NCBI RefSeq assembly: GCF_900108275.1
Contig: NZ_FNVD01000007.1
Location: 147,994-211,993, forward strand
DNA from: Jhaorihella thermophila
GTDB taxonomy: Bacteria > Pseudomonadota > Alphaproteobacteria > Rhodobacterales > Rhodobacteraceae
DNA: 64,000 bases
Reading direction: 5' to 3'
The notes under the pieces are model-generated. The model was given only the letters and a program-made list of their open reading frames with translations. It had not been told where the DNA came from and ran no database searches. Positions 1 through 9,761 of the stretch are shown piece by piece; within the stretch, counting starts at the first letter, position 1, and every line of letters begins with the position of its first letter. The translations under genes and the position numbers were made by a program.

Positions 1-1113
1 GCGCAGACCGGCACCGGAAAGACCGCCGCCTTCGGCCTGCCGCTGGTGGCGCAGATGATGGATCACGGCCGCAAACCCGCCCCCCGCACGGTGCATGGCC
101 TCGTGCTGGCGCCGACACGGGAACTGGCCGGACAGATCGCCGGCACCCTGCGCGATCTGACGGACGGCTCGCGCCTGAAGATCGCCGTGGTCGTCGGCGG
201 CCAGTCGATCGGCGCCCAGATCCGACGGCTGGAGCGCGGCATCGACATCCTGGTGGCGACGCCGGGGCGGCTGATCGACCTGCTCGACCGCGGCGCGCTG
301 ACGCTGGATGCGGCGCGGTTTCTGGTGCTGGACGAGGCCGACCAGATGCTGGACATGGGCTTCATCCACGCGCTGCGCCGGATCGTGCCGCTGTTGCCGG
401 CGGAACGCCAGACCATGCTGTTTTCGGCGACGATGGCCAAACAGATGAACGAGATCGCGCAAAGCTATCTGACCGATCCGGTGCGCATCGAGGTCACGCC
501 CCCGGGCCGCGCCGCCGACCGCATCGCCCAGTCGGTGCATTTCGTCGAAAAATCGGCCAAGACGGGGAAGCTGATCGAGCTTCTGGACGAACACCGCGAC
601 GATCGCGCGCTGGTCTTCGGACGGACCAAGCACGGCTCGGAAAAGCTGATGAAGGTGCTGGACAAGGCCGGGTTCGCCACCGCCTCGATCCACGGCAACA
701 AGAGCCAAGGCCAGCGCGACCGGGCGATCGCCGCCTTCAAGTCGGGCAAGGTCAAGGTGCTGGTCGCCACCGACGTGGCCGCGCGGGGGCTGGACATTCC
801 GGACGTGAAACACGTCTACAACTACGACCTGCCCAATGTGCCGGACTCTTACGTCCACCGGATCGGCCGCACCGCGCGGGCCGGCAAGGACGGAGCGGCG
901 GTGGCCTTCTGTTCGCCCGACGAGATGGGCGAGCTGAAGGCGATCCAGAAGGTGCTGGGCATGGCGATCCCGGTGGCATCGGGCGAACCGTTTGCGCCGC
1001 TGGACGAAGCCGAGACGCCAAAGCGCCGTGGCCGGAACCGGCCGGCGCGCAAGGGCGCGGCCCCGTCGGACGGCCAGCGCCGTCGGCGGCGCGCGCGGCG
1101 CAAGGCCGCCTGA
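1..1113 (+). CDS. DEAD-box ATP-dependent RNA helicase, RhlE-like, 5' end outside window
   Basis: Superfamily 2 RNA helicase that unwinds RNA with ATP. The frame is open from base 1, so the N-terminus with the Q motif lies upstream of the window. Counting from base 1, visible motifs are I (AQTGTGKT, residues 1-8), Ia (PTRELAGQ, 38-45), Ib (TPGRL), II (DEAD, 111-114), III (SAT, 142-144), V (ATDVAARGLD) and VI (HRIGRTARAG), so both RecA-like domains are present. The C-terminal 35 residues are Arg/Lys-rich, as in RhlE-type helicases that use a basic tail to bind RNA. Its stop lies 7 bp from the convergent hydrolase gene. The family is certain; the RhlE subgroup is inferred from the short core plus basic tail. 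Confidence 0.93.
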   Translation, partial: AQTGTGKTAAFGLPLVAQMMDHGRKPAPRTVHGLVLAPTRELAGQIAGTLRDLTDGSRLKIAVVVGGQSIGAQIRRLERGIDILVATPGRLIDLLDRGALTLDAARFLVLDEADQMLDMGFIHALRRIVPLLPAERQTMLFSATMAKQMNEIAQSYLTDPVRIEVTPPGRAADRIAQSVHFVEKSAKTGKLIELLDEHRDDRALVFGRTKHGSEKLMKVLDKAGFATASIHGNKSQGQRDRAIAAFKSGKVKVLVATDVAARGLDIPDVKHVYNYDLPNVPDSYVHRIGRTARAGKDGAAVAFCSPDEMGELKAIQKVLGMAIPVASGEPFAPLDEAETPKRRGRNRPARKGAAPSDGQRRRRRARRKAA

Positions 1114-1120
1114 GCGGCGC

Positions 1121-1828
1121 TCAGGCCGGGGCCGGCAGGATGTCGGCCCAGATCGGCAGGTGGTCCGAGGCGATATGCGCCGGCCGCGCGTCATGCACGC
1201 CAAAGGCCCGGACCGCCAGCCCTTCGCTGTGCGCGATCCGGTCCAGCGCCCCCACCGGCCGGGGCGAGGGATAGCTGGGCCGGGGCGGCAGAAACCGCAT
1301 CTTCGGCGCCAGCCGGTCCAGCGGGGCGTTGTTGGACCATTCGTTGAAGTCGCCGGCCCAGACCATCGGCAGGGGCCGCAGCCGTTTCAATTCCTGCCAC
1401 AGATGGGTGACCTGCGCCTGCCGCGACTGCGGCAGCAGGCCCAGATGCACGCCCACGACCCGCACCAGGCCGATCGGCGTGTCGAACTCGACCCGGACCG
1501 CGCCGCGCGGCTCGAACCCCGGCAGGGAAATGTGCCCCTTGCCGATCTCGGCCAGGTCGTCGCCGCGCCAGATTACCGCGTTGCCGTGCCAGCCCAGCGA
1601 CCCCGCTCCGCCCAGATCGACCACATTCCAGCCGGCTTCTTCCAGCACGAAATGCGGCAGCGCCGCGGGACGCGGCGGCAGGCGCTTGTCGGCCTCTTGC
1701 AGCACGACGATATCGGCCCTGATCCCCTCCAGCACCTGCAGGATGCGCCGGGGCTGTCGGCGCAGGTCGAGGCCGACGCATTTCTGGATGTTGTAGCTGG
1801 CAATGCGCAGACGGGGAAAGGGACTCAT
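1121..1828 (-). CDS. Endonuclease/exonuclease/phosphatase (EEP) family hydrolase
   Basis: Metal-dependent phosphodiesterase fold shared by AP endonucleases, DNase I and sphingomyelinases; the substrate cannot be read from sequence. Family motifs appear in order: SYNIQKCVG (Asn), LQEADKR (catalytic Glu), GVHLGLLPQSR (His), WAGDFNEWSNN (Asp/Asn) and the C-terminal ASDHLPI with the catalytic Asp-His. At 235 residues it is a minimal single-domain member with no signal peptide. I start at the Met of MSPFPRLRIASYN; the frame stays open 20 codons further upstream but that part looks non-conserved. It converges on the helicase gene. Confidence 0.8.
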   Translation of the reverse strand: MSPFPRLRIASYNIQKCVGLDLRRQPRRILQVLEGIRADIVVLQEADKRLPPRPAALPHFVLEEAGWNVVDLGGAGSLGWHGNAVIWRGDDLAEIGKGHISLPGFEPRGAVRVEFDTPIGLVRVVGVHLGLLPQSRQAQVTHLWQELKRLRPLPMVWAGDFNEWSNNAPLDRLAPKMRFLPPRPSYPSPRPVGALDRIAHSEGLAVRAFGVHDARPAHIASDHLPIWADILPAPA

Positions 1829-1943
1829 CGGTGCGAAACGCCTGAATTCTGTCCCCTTCTTTGTGGGGATCGCGGCTGGGAATGACAAGGGCAGGACCGG
1901 CGCGGCGCCCGGTGCAGAGCGCCGTTGCCCAAAATTCAGGCAG

Positions 1944-3362
1944 TCATGTGCCGCAGAAGGTGGCCTGCACCACCTCGTCCGGCGCGGGCGGGCGTTGCAG
2001 GTCGGCGTGATCGGGCTGATCCTCGAAGGGCCGCGCGAGCACTTCGTTCAGCCGGTGAAAGGGACCGTAATCGCCCGCCACCGCCGCCTCGATCATCTGC
2101 TCGATCCGGTGATTGCGCGGGATGAAGGCAGGGTTGGCCGCCTTGATCCCGGCGTGCGGATCAGGCTCTCCGGCCAGGCGCCCCCGCCAGCGGGCTTCCC
2201 ATTCGTCGAAAGCCCTCGGATCGGTGAACCAGTCCCGCGCAGCCGGCGTGCCCAGCGCGCGGAACGTGTTGGTGAAATCCGCCCCCTGCGCCGCCATCCG
2301 CTCCAGCAGGTCCGCGATCAGGTCCGCATCGCCGTCGCGCGCCGTGGTCAGCCCGATCTTGCGGCGGAACAGGGCGAGCCATTCCTCCTCGATCCGCGCG
2401 GGCGTGGCGTGGACGATCTCCGTGGCCTCTTCGGCGGCCGCCTCGCGGTTGTCCATCTGCTGGATCAGCGCGGTGGCGAACTGCGCCATGTTCCAGACCA
2501 CGATCCCCGGCTGGTTGCCATAGGCATAGCGCCCGCCGTGGTCGATGGAACTGAAGACCCGGCCCGGGTGATAGTCGTCCATGAAGGCGCAGGGGCCATA
2601 GTCGATGGTCTCGCCCGAGATCGCGCAATTGTCGGTGTTCATCACCCCGTGGATGAAACCCACCCCCATCCACAGCGCGACCAGCCGCGCCTGCGCGTCG
2701 CACACCGCGCGCAACAGGCCCATCGGTCCCTCCGCATCCGGGTAGTGCCGGGCGATGGCATAGTCGGTCAGCCGCTTCAGGTTGTCGATGTCACCGCGCG
2801 CGGCAAAGACCTGGAACGTCCCGACCCGCAGGTGGCTGGCCGCGACCCGCGTCAGCACCGCGCCCGGCAGGGGGCGCTCGCGGATCACCTCCTCGCCCGT
2901 CTCCACCGCTGCCAGCGCCCGCGTGGTGGGGATGCCCAGCACCGCCATCGCCTCGGAGACGACATATTCGCGCAGCACAGGCCCCAGCCAGGCCCGCCCG
3001 TCGCCGCCCCGCGACCAGGGCGTGCGGCCCGAACCCTTGAGCTGGATGTCGCGGCGCAGCCCGTCCGTGCCCACGACTTCGCCCAGCAGGATCGCGCGAC
3101 CGTCGCCCAGCTGGGGGTTGTAGCGGCCGAACTGGTGCCCGGAATAGAGCTGGGCCAGCGGCTCGGCGCCCTCGGGCAGGGCATTGCCCGCAAAGATCTG
3201 CGCCATCTCGGTCAGATCGCCGGGCGAGACGCGCAGGATCCGCGCGAGGTCATCGTTGAAGGCGATCAGGCGCGGCGCGCGCACCGGCTGCGGCGCCTGC
3301 CGGGCATAGAAGGCTTCGGGCAGGCGGGCATAGGTGTTGTCAAAGGGGATGCGGATCGTCAT
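1944..3362 (-). CDS. selO: Protein adenylyltransferase SelO (YdiU/UPF0061 family)
   Basis: Pseudokinase-fold enzyme known to transfer AMP to Ser/Thr/Tyr of target proteins during redox stress. The 472-residue length is usual for bacterial members. Visible are the glycine-rich ATP-binding stretch [16 protein letters not shown] (109-124), YSGHQFG (73-79) and the catalytic NTDN...DYGP region around residues 240-255. The protein ends F-C-G-T: a Cys stands third from the C-terminus, where animal SELENOO carries selenocysteine. It is a single gene, divergent from the peptidase gene across 136 bp. Confidence 0.9.
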   Translation of the reverse strand: MTIRIPFDNTYARLPEAFYARQAPQPVRAPRLIAFNDDLARILRVSPGDLTEMAQIFAGNALPEGAEPLAQLYSGHQFGRYNPQLGDGRAILLGEVVGTDGLRRDIQLKGSGRTPWSRGGDGRAWLGPVLREYVVSEAMAVLGIPTTRALAAVETGEEVIRERPLPGAVLTRVAASHLRVGTFQVFAARGDIDNLKRLTDYAIARHYPDAEGPMGLLRAVCDAQARLVALWMGVGFIHGVMNTDNCAISGETIDYGPCAFMDDYHPGRVFSSIDHGGRYAYGNQPGIVVWNMAQFATALIQQMDNREAAAEEATEIVHATPARIEEEWLALFRRKIGLTTARDGDADLIADLLERMAAQGADFTNTFRALGTPAARDWFTDPRAFDEWEARWRGRLAGEPDPHAGIKAANPAFIPRNHRIEQMIEAAVAGDYGPFHRLNEVLARPFEDQPDHADLQRPPAPDEVVQATFCGT

Positions 3363-3498
3363 GCCCGAAAGATATGCGCCAGATGCAGAAATTCCACAAG
3401 CGCCCGCGCTGCCGGGCGGGGACGTGCCCCCGGATCGCTTGTGATCGGGGGCCGGGCCGCTTAAGTCTGGCGCAACCGCAATTTCGAGAGGTCACCCG

Positions 3499-5319
3499 AT
3501 GCTCCAACTCCGCTTTCCCGTCCGCGATGCCGCTACCGAAGCCGGGGCCAGAGAACTTGGCGATCTGCCGGTCTGGAAACTCGACGATCTCTACAAGGGC
3601 GAGGACGACCCGAAGCTGGCCGAGGATCTGGACTGGCTGGAGAAGGCCTGCGCCGATTTCGCCGCCGATTACGAAGGCAAGCTGGCTGATCTGGACGCCC
3701 AAGGCCTGCTGCGCTGCATCCACCGACAGGAGGACATCAACCGGGTCGCGGGGCGGATCATGTCCTTTGCGGGGCTGCGCTATTACCAGCTGACCACGGA
3801 TGCGGGCCGAGCCAAGTTCCTGTCCGACTGCCAGGAAAAGATCACGAATTTCACGACGCCGCTGGTGTTCTTCGATCTGGAGCTGAACCGGATCGACGGC
3901 GCGGTGCTGAAGGCGCATATGCAGACCAGCCCCGAACTGGCCCGCTATCGCGCCATGTTCGACCGGATCCGCGCGATGAAGCCCTATCAGCTGAGCGACG
4001 AACTGGAGCGGTTCCTGCACGATCTGGGCGCGGTGGGGGACGCCTGGCAGAAGCTGTTCGACGAAACCATCGCGGGGCTGGTGTTCAACGTGGATGGCGA
4101 AGAGCTGAACATCGAAGGCACGCTGAACCTGCTGACCGAGCAGGACCGCGCCAGGCGCGAGGCGGCGGCGCGGGAACTGGCGCGGGTGCTGGGCGAGAAC
4201 GTCAAGATCTTTGCCCGCGTCCACAACACTCAGACCAAGGAAAAGGAAATCATCGACCGCTGGCGCAAGATGCCCAGCCCGCAGATGTCGCGCCATCTGG
4301 CCAATGACGTGGAGCCCGAGGTGGTCGAGGCGCTGCGTAGCGCGGTGGTCGCCGCCTACCCCCGCCTGAGCCACCGATATTACGAGTTGAAGCGCAAGTG
4401 GCTGGGGCTCGACCGGATGCAGATCTGGGACCGCAACGCGCCGCTGCCGATGGAGGACACCCGCACCGTGCCTTGGGAAGAGGCGCGGGAGACGGTGCTG
4501 GAGGCCTATGCCGCCTTCGACCCGCGAATGGCCGAGATCGCGCGGCCCTTCTTTGAAAGGGGCTGGATCGACGCGGGTGTGAAGCCGGGCAAGGCGCCGG
4601 GGGCCTTTGCCCACCCGACGGTGACGGATGCGCACCCTTACGTGATGCTGAACTATCTGGGCAAGCCGCGCGACGTGATGACGCTGGCGCACGAGCTGGG
4701 GCACGGGGTGCATCAGGTTCTGGCGGCGGAACAGGGCGAACTGCTGTCGTCAACCCCGCTGACGCTGGCCGAAACCGCGTCCGTTTTCGGCGAGATGCTG
4801 ACATTCCGCGCGATGCTGGAGAAGGCCGGCGACCGGACCCAGCGCAAGGTTCTGCTGGCCGGCAAGGTCGAGGACATGATCAACACAGTGGTCCGTCAGA
4901 TCGCGTTCTACGACTTCGAATGCAAGCTGCACGAGGCGCGGCGGGCGGGCGAGCTCACGCCCGAGGACATCGGCGCGTTGTGGATGAGCGTGCAGGCCGA
5001 GAGCCTTGGCCCCGCCTTCGACTTCATGGAAGGGTACGAGACTTTCTGGGCCTATATCCCGCATTTCGTCCACTCGCCCTTCTACGTCTATGCCTATGCC
5101 TTTGGCGACGGGCTGGTGAACGCGCTCTATTCGGTCTATGCCGAGGGCGATCCAGGCTTTCAGGACAAGTATTTCGAGATGCTGAAGGCGGGCGGATCCA
5201 AACACCACGGGGAGCTGCTGGCACCGTTCGGACTGGATGCGTCGGACCCGGCCTTCTGGGACAAGGGGCTGAGCATGATCGCGGGGTTCATCGACGAGCT
5301 CGAAGCGATGGAAGGCTGA
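3499..5319 (+). CDS. pepF: M3 family oligoendopeptidase F (PepF)
   Basis: Cytosolic zinc metallopeptidase that cuts short peptides. The zinc motif is H-E-L-G-H (His398, Glu399, His402) inside TLAHELGHGVHQ, and the third ligand Glu lies about 25 residues downstream in LAETASVFGEM. The 606-residue length fits the M3B oligoendopeptidase F group, and no signal peptide is present. GAGAGG-like ribosome binding sequence precedes the ATG. The stop codon is 7 bp before the small membrane protein gene on the same strand, so the two are probably co-transcribed. Confidence 0.93.
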   Translation: MLQLRFPVRDAATEAGARELGDLPVWKLDDLYKGEDDPKLAEDLDWLEKACADFAADYEGKLADLDAQGLLRCIHRQEDINRVAGRIMSFAGLRYYQLTTDAGRAKFLSDCQEKITNFTTPLVFFDLELNRIDGAVLKAHMQTSPELARYRAMFDRIRAMKPYQLSDELERFLHDLGAVGDAWQKLFDETIAGLVFNVDGEELNIEGTLNLLTEQDRARREAAARELARVLGENVKIFARVHNTQTKEKEIIDRWRKMPSPQMSRHLANDVEPEVVEALRSAVVAAYPRLSHRYYELKRKWLGLDRMQIWDRNAPLPMEDTRTVPWEEARETVLEAYAAFDPRMAEIARPFFERGWIDAGVKPGKAPGAFAHPTVTDAHPYVMLNYLGKPRDVMTLAHELGHGVHQVLAAEQGELLSSTPLTLAETASVFGEMLTFRAMLEKAGDRTQRKVLLAGKVEDMINTVVRQIAFYDFECKLHEARRAGELTPEDIGALWMSVQAESLGPAFDFMEGYETFWAYIPHFVHSPFYVYAYAFGDGLVNALYSVYAEGDPGFQDKYFEMLKAGGSKHHGELLAPFGLDASDPAFWDKGLSMIAGFIDELEAMEG

Positions 5320-5326
5320 ACGGGCG

Positions 5327-5566
5327 ATGGGCACGCCCTCTGCTTCGATCCGCGAGCGGTTCAAGGGGTTTCTGGAGCGGGTGCGTCGCCGGGTGCCGCC
5401 GGGGCTGCGGCTGGTGCTGGGGCTTTTGCTGATTCTGGGCGGGGTGCTGGGGTTCCTGCCGATTCTGGGTTTCTGGATGATCCCGCTGGGGATTGCCGTG
5501 GCGGCGCTGGATATCGAACTATGGCGCCGCTGGCGCCGGCGGCAGAAAAACGGGCGCAAGAGGTAA
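5327..5566 (+). CDS. Small membrane protein, PGPGW-like
   Basis: A 79-residue protein with a basic N-terminus, a long hydrophobic hairpin (about residues 26-63, broken by LPILGFWMIP) and a strongly basic tail (RRWRRRQKNGRKR). This layout resembles the short putative transmembrane PGPGW family, whose role is unknown. It follows pepF by 7 bp. A copy of the dispersed hairpin repeat begins 4 bp after its stop codon. The function is not recognised. Confidence 0.7.
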   Translation: MGTPSASIRERFKGFLERVRRRVPPGLRLVLGLLLILGGVLGFLPILGFWMIPLGIAVAALDIELWRRWRRRQKNGRKR

Positions 5567-5570
5567 CGCC

Positions 5571-5661
5571 GGATTTCGGATCGCTGGCGCGATCCGACCG
5601 ATGCGAGGGGGCGCTGCCCCCTCGCGCTCCCCCGGGGTATTTCCAACCAGAAAGAAGCAGG
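5571..5661 (+). repeat. Dispersed hairpin repeat, copy A (tail type II)
   Basis: About 90 bp directly downstream of the small membrane protein gene, in its orientation and between convergent genes. Hairpin 1 is CGGATCGC-tggc-GCGATCCG and hairpin 2 is GCGAGGGGGC-gct-GCCCCCTCGC. They are followed by CTCCCCCGGGGTATTT and the tail CAACCAGAAAGAAGCAG. The same architecture recurs at 11539, 17139(-), 23157, 27564, 30454(-), 35169 and 44977(-). Confidence 0.9.
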
Positions 5662-5768
5662 GTGAGCTTTTTCGGCCAAGAGAAGCGAGGCCGCCATGGG
5701 GCTCCGCCCGCTCGCGCCTCGGACTGTCCCCCGGACCTCTCCGCCGGGCTGCGCCCCCGGACCGGCGC

Positions 5769-8015
5769 TCACCCCTCAATACGAGTGAGGTCGGCGACGG
5801 CGAGGCAGGTCTGGCGGATGTCGTGCAAAAGGTTCAGCCGGTTGCGGCGGATCACCGGGTTGTCGGTGTTGACCTGCACGTCTTCGAAAAAGGCGTCGAT
5901 CGGTCCGCGCAGGGCGGCCATCGCGGCCATCGCGGCCGGGAAATCCTCGGCCTGCAGCGCACGCGCGATCTTCGCGTTCGCCTCTTCCAGCGCCGCGAAC
6001 AGCGCCTTTTCGCTGTCGGTTTCGGCCAGCTTGAGATCGGCGCCGAAGGAGTATTCCACCCCGTCCCTTTCCTCGGCTTGGGTGAGGATGTTGTTGGCCC
6101 GCCGAAACCCCTGCAGCAGGTTCTCGCCGTCCTCCGTCCCCATCACCTCTTGGAGGGCGCGGGCGCGCTTGACCAGAAGCGCCAGATCGTCATTGCCCGG
6201 CATCGACAGGCAGGCGTCGATGATGTCGTGCCGGATGCCCTGGTCGCGCAGGAACACCTTGAGCCGGTCGTGGATGAAGGACAGCAGATTGTCCGACAGC
6301 CCCGGCACCCGGCGCTCGAGCCCGCGCAGGATGGATTCCTCGCTGTCCCCCGAGACCCGCTTGCCGCGGAGCCGCGCCATCACCGTCTCGAAGGCCGCGC
6401 CAAAGAAGCCGTGGCGAGCGATCTCGGCGACGATGTCCACCATCGCCTCGCGCTCTTCCTCTTCGGCCTCGTCGTGCAGGTGCTGCTTGTGCCGCATCAA
6501 CTGGGCGTCGATGAACCGGCGCAAGGGCAGGCGCAGGTCGTTTTCCAGCACCAGCCGGATCACGCCCAGCGCGGCGCGGCGCAGGGCGAAGGGATCCTTG
6601 GAGCCCGTGGGCTTTTCGTCGATCGCCCAGAACCCGGTGAGCATGTCGAGCTTGTCGGCCAGCGCCACCGCCACCGATACGGGCGCCGTCGGCACCGCGT
6701 CCGAGGGGCCTTGGGGCGAATAATGTTCCTCGGCCGCCGCGGCCACCGCCGCATCCCGCCCCGCGGCCGCGATGTAGTAGCGGCCCATCGTGCCCTGGAG
6801 CTCGGGGAACTCATAGACCATCTCGGAGCTGAGATCGGCCTTGGCGAGTTCCGCCGCCTCCTGCGCGCGGTCCGCATCGGCGCCCACCGGGCCGGCAAGT
6901 TCCGCCGCCAGCGCCCTGATGCGCCGGATCCGGTCGCCCTGGCTGCCCAGCCGGTTGTGAAAGGTCACCTCGTCCAGCGACCGGACCCATTGCAGGATGT
7001 CCGTCTTCGCCACCCGCAGATCGTTTTCCCAGAAGAACTTGGCATCGGCCAGCCGAGCCGCCAGCACCCGCCGGTTGCCGGCAAGGATCGCCGCGCCGTG
7101 GTCGGCGGTTTCGCGGTTGGCCACCGTGACAAAACGTTCGATGCGGCCCGTCGCGGGGTTCCGGACCGAGAAGAATTTCTGGTGCTCCTTCATCGAGGTC
7201 TGCAGAACCTCGCCCGGCAGGTCGAGGAATTCCTCGCCGATCTCGCCCATCAGCGGAACCGGCCATTCCACCAGGCCGGCGACCTCGGCCAGCAGGCCCC
7301 TGTCCTCGACCACCTCGAGCCCCGAGGCAAAGGCCAGATGCGTGGCCTCGTTCCAGATCTGGTCGGCGCGCTCTTCGGCCGACAGGATCACGCGGGCCTG
7401 GCGCAGTTTGGCCACGTAGTCCTCGAAGGAAGACACGGTGATCGGCGCCGGCGCCATGAAGCGGTGGCCGCGCGTTTCGTTGCCGGCCCTGATGCCTTCG
7501 ATTTCCATCGGCACCACCTGCGCGCCGGTTTCATCGGTCAGGATGCACAGGATCGAATGCAGCGGGCGCACCCAGCGCAAGCTCCCCGAACCCCAGCGCA
7601 TCGCCTTGGGCCAAGGGAAGGAGCGGATCGTCGCCTCGAGCACCTCGGCCACGATTTCGGCCGCCGGGCGGCCGGGTTTCTCGATCTTGGCAAAGAACAC
7701 CCTGCCCTTGGTCGTGTCGCGTTCCTCCAGCTGGTCGCGGGTCAGCCCGGCGCCGCGCAGGAAGCCCTCGATCGCCTTTTCGGGCGCGTCTACGCGGGGG
7801 CCCTTGCGTTCCTCGCGCACGGTAGGGGATTGCGCGGGCAGCCCCTCGACCGCCAGCGCCAGCCGGCGCGGGGTGGAAAAGGCCTGCGCGGCGGCATAGG
7901 TCAGCCCGGCCTCGACAAGACCGTCGGTGATCTTTCTTTTCAGATCCTCGGCGGCGCGGGTCTGCATCCGCGCGGGGATTTCCTCGGAAAACAGTTCGAT
8001 CAGAAGGTCGGGCAT
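5769..8015 (-). CDS. glyS: Glycyl-tRNA synthetase beta subunit
   Basis: Beta subunit of the alpha2-beta2 bacterial glycyl-tRNA synthetase, which charges tRNA-Gly; it carries the tRNA-binding and HD-like regions while the alpha subunit holds the class II catalytic core. The N-terminus MPDLLIELFSEEIPARM is the family signature, and the 748 residues cover the full beta chain, somewhat longer than gamma-proteobacterial GlyS. It is the last gene of the minus-strand run glyQ - DUF6446-like - glyS, starting 91 bp after the middle gene. No frameshift is seen. Confidence 0.95.
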   Translation of the reverse strand: MPDLLIELFSEEIPARMQTRAAEDLKRKITDGLVEAGLTYAAAQAFSTPRRLALAVEGLPAQSPTVREERKGPRVDAPEKAIEGFLRGAGLTRDQLEERDTTKGRVFFAKIEKPGRPAAEIVAEVLEATIRSFPWPKAMRWGSGSLRWVRPLHSILCILTDETGAQVVPMEIEGIRAGNETRGHRFMAPAPITVSSFEDYVAKLRQARVILSAEERADQIWNEATHLAFASGLEVVEDRGLLAEVAGLVEWPVPLMGEIGEEFLDLPGEVLQTSMKEHQKFFSVRNPATGRIERFVTVANRETADHGAAILAGNRRVLAARLADAKFFWENDLRVAKTDILQWVRSLDEVTFHNRLGSQGDRIRRIRALAAELAGPVGADADRAQEAAELAKADLSSEMVYEFPELQGTMGRYYIAAAGRDAAVAAAAEEHYSPQGPSDAVPTAPVSVAVALADKLDMLTGFWAIDEKPTGSKDPFALRRAALGVIRLVLENDLRLPLRRFIDAQLMRHKQHLHDEAEEEEREAMVDIVAEIARHGFFGAAFETVMARLRGKRVSGDSEESILRGLERRVPGLSDNLLSFIHDRLKVFLRDQGIRHDIIDACLSMPGNDDLALLVKRARALQEVMGTEDGENLLQGFRRANNILTQAEERDGVEYSFGADLKLAETDSEKALFAALEEANAKIARALQAEDFPAAMAAMAALRGPIDAFFEDVQVNTDNPVIRRNRLNLLHDIRQTCLAVADLTRIEG

Positions 8016-8106
8016 CTCGTGCTCCTAAGCCTTTGCGGGCCGGCGGCGGGCGCCCCGGCGGTGTCGGTTTCGGCAGATCGGCAACCCGCCATCGGGACGG
8101 TGCGGT

Positions 8107-8640
8107 TCATTCGGCGGCCTTTCCCGGCCGCGGCGGGCAGGCCTCGCCCACCGGCGTGCCGTCCCAGGCCTTGCGGCCGCAATCGTTCGGTTCGTTCCAG
8201 GCCCAGCCGCGCCCGTCCTCGGCGATGGCGACCACCCGGTCCACGCCGTAATGGATGTTCTTCTGCCCCAGGTAAAGCCGGACCGATCCGTCCCTGAGCC
8301 CCGCGTCGATGGTCTCTTCCTCGAAACAGTCGAACCAGTCCGGCGCCACGCGCGGCTCTTTCGGCGGCAATTCCACGAAGCGGCCCCCGAGCGCCGCCGG
8401 GTCCTCGGACAGGGTGAAACAGGCGCGGTAGCGGATCGGCGAGCTGTCGGCGTCGATGGCGCGGAAATCGGCATAGGCGACAGGCTCGGGCTGGCCGGTG
8501 GCGACCGACACCATCTTTACGTCCTGCCCCGGTCGCGGGGTCACGTCGTAATAATATCCATAGACCTGCATGTAATACATCCCGACCCCGAACAGGGCGG
8601 ACAGGACCACCAGTCCGATGGCGATGACCTTGCCGCTCAT
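8107..8640 (-). CDS. Membrane-anchored protein between glyQ and glyS (DUF6446-like)
   Basis: A 177-residue protein with one N-terminal hydrophobic segment ([20 protein letters not shown], residues 5-24) and a periplasmic or extracytoplasmic remainder rich in acidic and aromatic residues, with three Cys (in RACFT, DCFEEE and DCGRK). The start overlaps the glyQ stop as ATGA, so it is translationally coupled to glyQ. I recall such a protein sitting between glyQ and glyS in many Rhodobacterales (annotated DUF6446). No function is known; the tRNA synthetase context may reflect co-transcription only. Confidence 0.75.
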   Translation of the reverse strand: MSGKVIAIGLVVLSALFGVGMYYMQVYGYYYDVTPRPGQDVKMVSVATGQPEPVAYADFRAIDADSSPIRYRACFTLSEDPAALGGRFVELPPKEPRVAPDWFDCFEEETIDAGLRDGSVRLYLGQKNIHYGVDRVVAIAEDGRGWAWNEPNDCGRKAWDGTPVGEACPPRPGKAAE

Positions 8641-9569
8641 TCGCTCCAGCCGCCCGCGGGGGTCTGGACGAAGGCATCGGCGCATTGCTTGGCCAGCGCC
8701 CGCACCCGGCCGATATAGGCCTGCCGTTCGGTGACCGAGATCACCCCGCGCGCGTCCAGAAGGTTGAAGATGTGGCTGGCCTTGATGCACTGGTCATAGG
8801 CGGGATGGGCCATGATGATCCGCTTGCCGGTCTTGGGGTCTATGGCGGGCTGGGACAGGATCGCCAGACATTCCTGCTCGGCCTCTTCGAAATGGCGCAG
8901 CAGCATGTCCGTATCGGCCACGTCGAAGTTCCAGCGCGCGTATTCCTCTTCGGTCTGGCGGAACACGTCGCCATAGGTCAGCGGGATCGGCGCGTCGGGA
9001 TCGTTGAACGGCATGTCCATCACATGCTCGATGCCCAGCACATACATCGCCAGCCGTTCGAGCCCATAGGTCAACTCGCCCGAAACGGGTCGGCAGTCAT
9101 GCCCACCGACCTGCTGGAAATAGGTGAACTGGCTGACCTCCATGCCGTCGCACCAGACCTCCCAGCCCAGCCCCCAGGCGCCCAGCGTGGGGCTTTCCCA
9201 GTCGTCCTCGACGAAACGGATGTCGTGCAGGTTCATGTCGATGCCGATCGCCTGGAGCGATCCCAGATACAGATCCTGCAGATCCGGCGGGCTGGGCTTG
9301 ATGAGCACCTGATACTGGTAATAGTGCTGCAGCCGGTTGGGGTTTTCGCCATAGCGCCCGTCGGTGGGCCGGCGCGAGGGCTGCACATAGGCCGCCGCCC
9401 AGGGCGCGGTCCCGAGGCTGCGCAGCGTGGTCGCGGGGTGGAAGGTGCCGGCGCCCACCTCCATGTCATAGGGCTGCAGGACGGCGCAGCCCTTGTCGGC
9501 CCAGTAATTCTGAAGCCGCAGGATGATCTCCTGGAAAGAGCGCGGCGCGCTGGTCGTGTCGGTCATCAT
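8637..9569 (-). CDS. glyQ: Glycyl-tRNA synthetase alpha subunit
   Basis: Catalytic class II subunit of glycyl-tRNA synthetase. The 310-residue sequence has the family hallmarks [19 protein letters not shown] near the N-terminus, [20 protein letters not shown] (motif 2 region) and [14 protein letters not shown] (motif 3). Two adjacent ATG codons could start it (9569 or 9566), both behind an AAGGGG ribosome binding site. It is the first gene of the glyQ - DUF6446-like - glyS operon and divergent from the SPOR/PG-binding gene. Confidence 0.96.
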   Translation of the reverse strand: MMTDTTSAPRSFQEIILRLQNYWADKGCAVLQPYDMEVGAGTFHPATTLRSLGTAPWAAAYVQPSRRPTDGRYGENPNRLQHYYQYQVLIKPSPPDLQDLYLGSLQAIGIDMNLHDIRFVEDDWESPTLGAWGLGWEVWCDGMEVSQFTYFQQVGGHDCRPVSGELTYGLERLAMYVLGIEHVMDMPFNDPDAPIPLTYGDVFRQTEEEYARWNFDVADTDMLLRHFEEAEQECLAILSQPAIDPKTGKRIIMAHPAYDQCIKASHIFNLLDARGVISVTERQAYIGRVRALAKQCADAFVQTPAGGWSE

Positions 9570-9761
9570 TCACCCCTTGTTGCGGCCCCGGATCCTGCAC
9601 CCGGAGAGGCCCACGCGAATGCGTGCCTTTCCTATGCAAGCGCCGGTGCGGGGTCAACGGCGCAAATCCCCGCCCCGAAGGGGAATTACGGCGTGGAATT
9701 CGATGCGCAAACCTGCTTTATCCTTGGTGAACATTTCCAGCGCCAGAGGCAAGAAGTCGAT

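Noticed and set aside
3427..3450. Imperfect hairpin CCCCCGGATCGC...GATCGGGGG upstream of pepF, resembling hairpin 1 of the repeat
   Set aside because: Shares only the CGGATCGC seed; the second hairpin, GTATTT and tails are absent, so it is not counted as a family member.
1803..3464. Long plus-strand open frame (553 codons) over SelO
   Set aside because: Antisense shadow of a conserved gene, typical of high-GC DNA; low-complexity Arg/Gly-rich product with no motifs. The same applies to long opposite-strand frames over glyS (5493-8297), fadH (25487-27898) and other genes.
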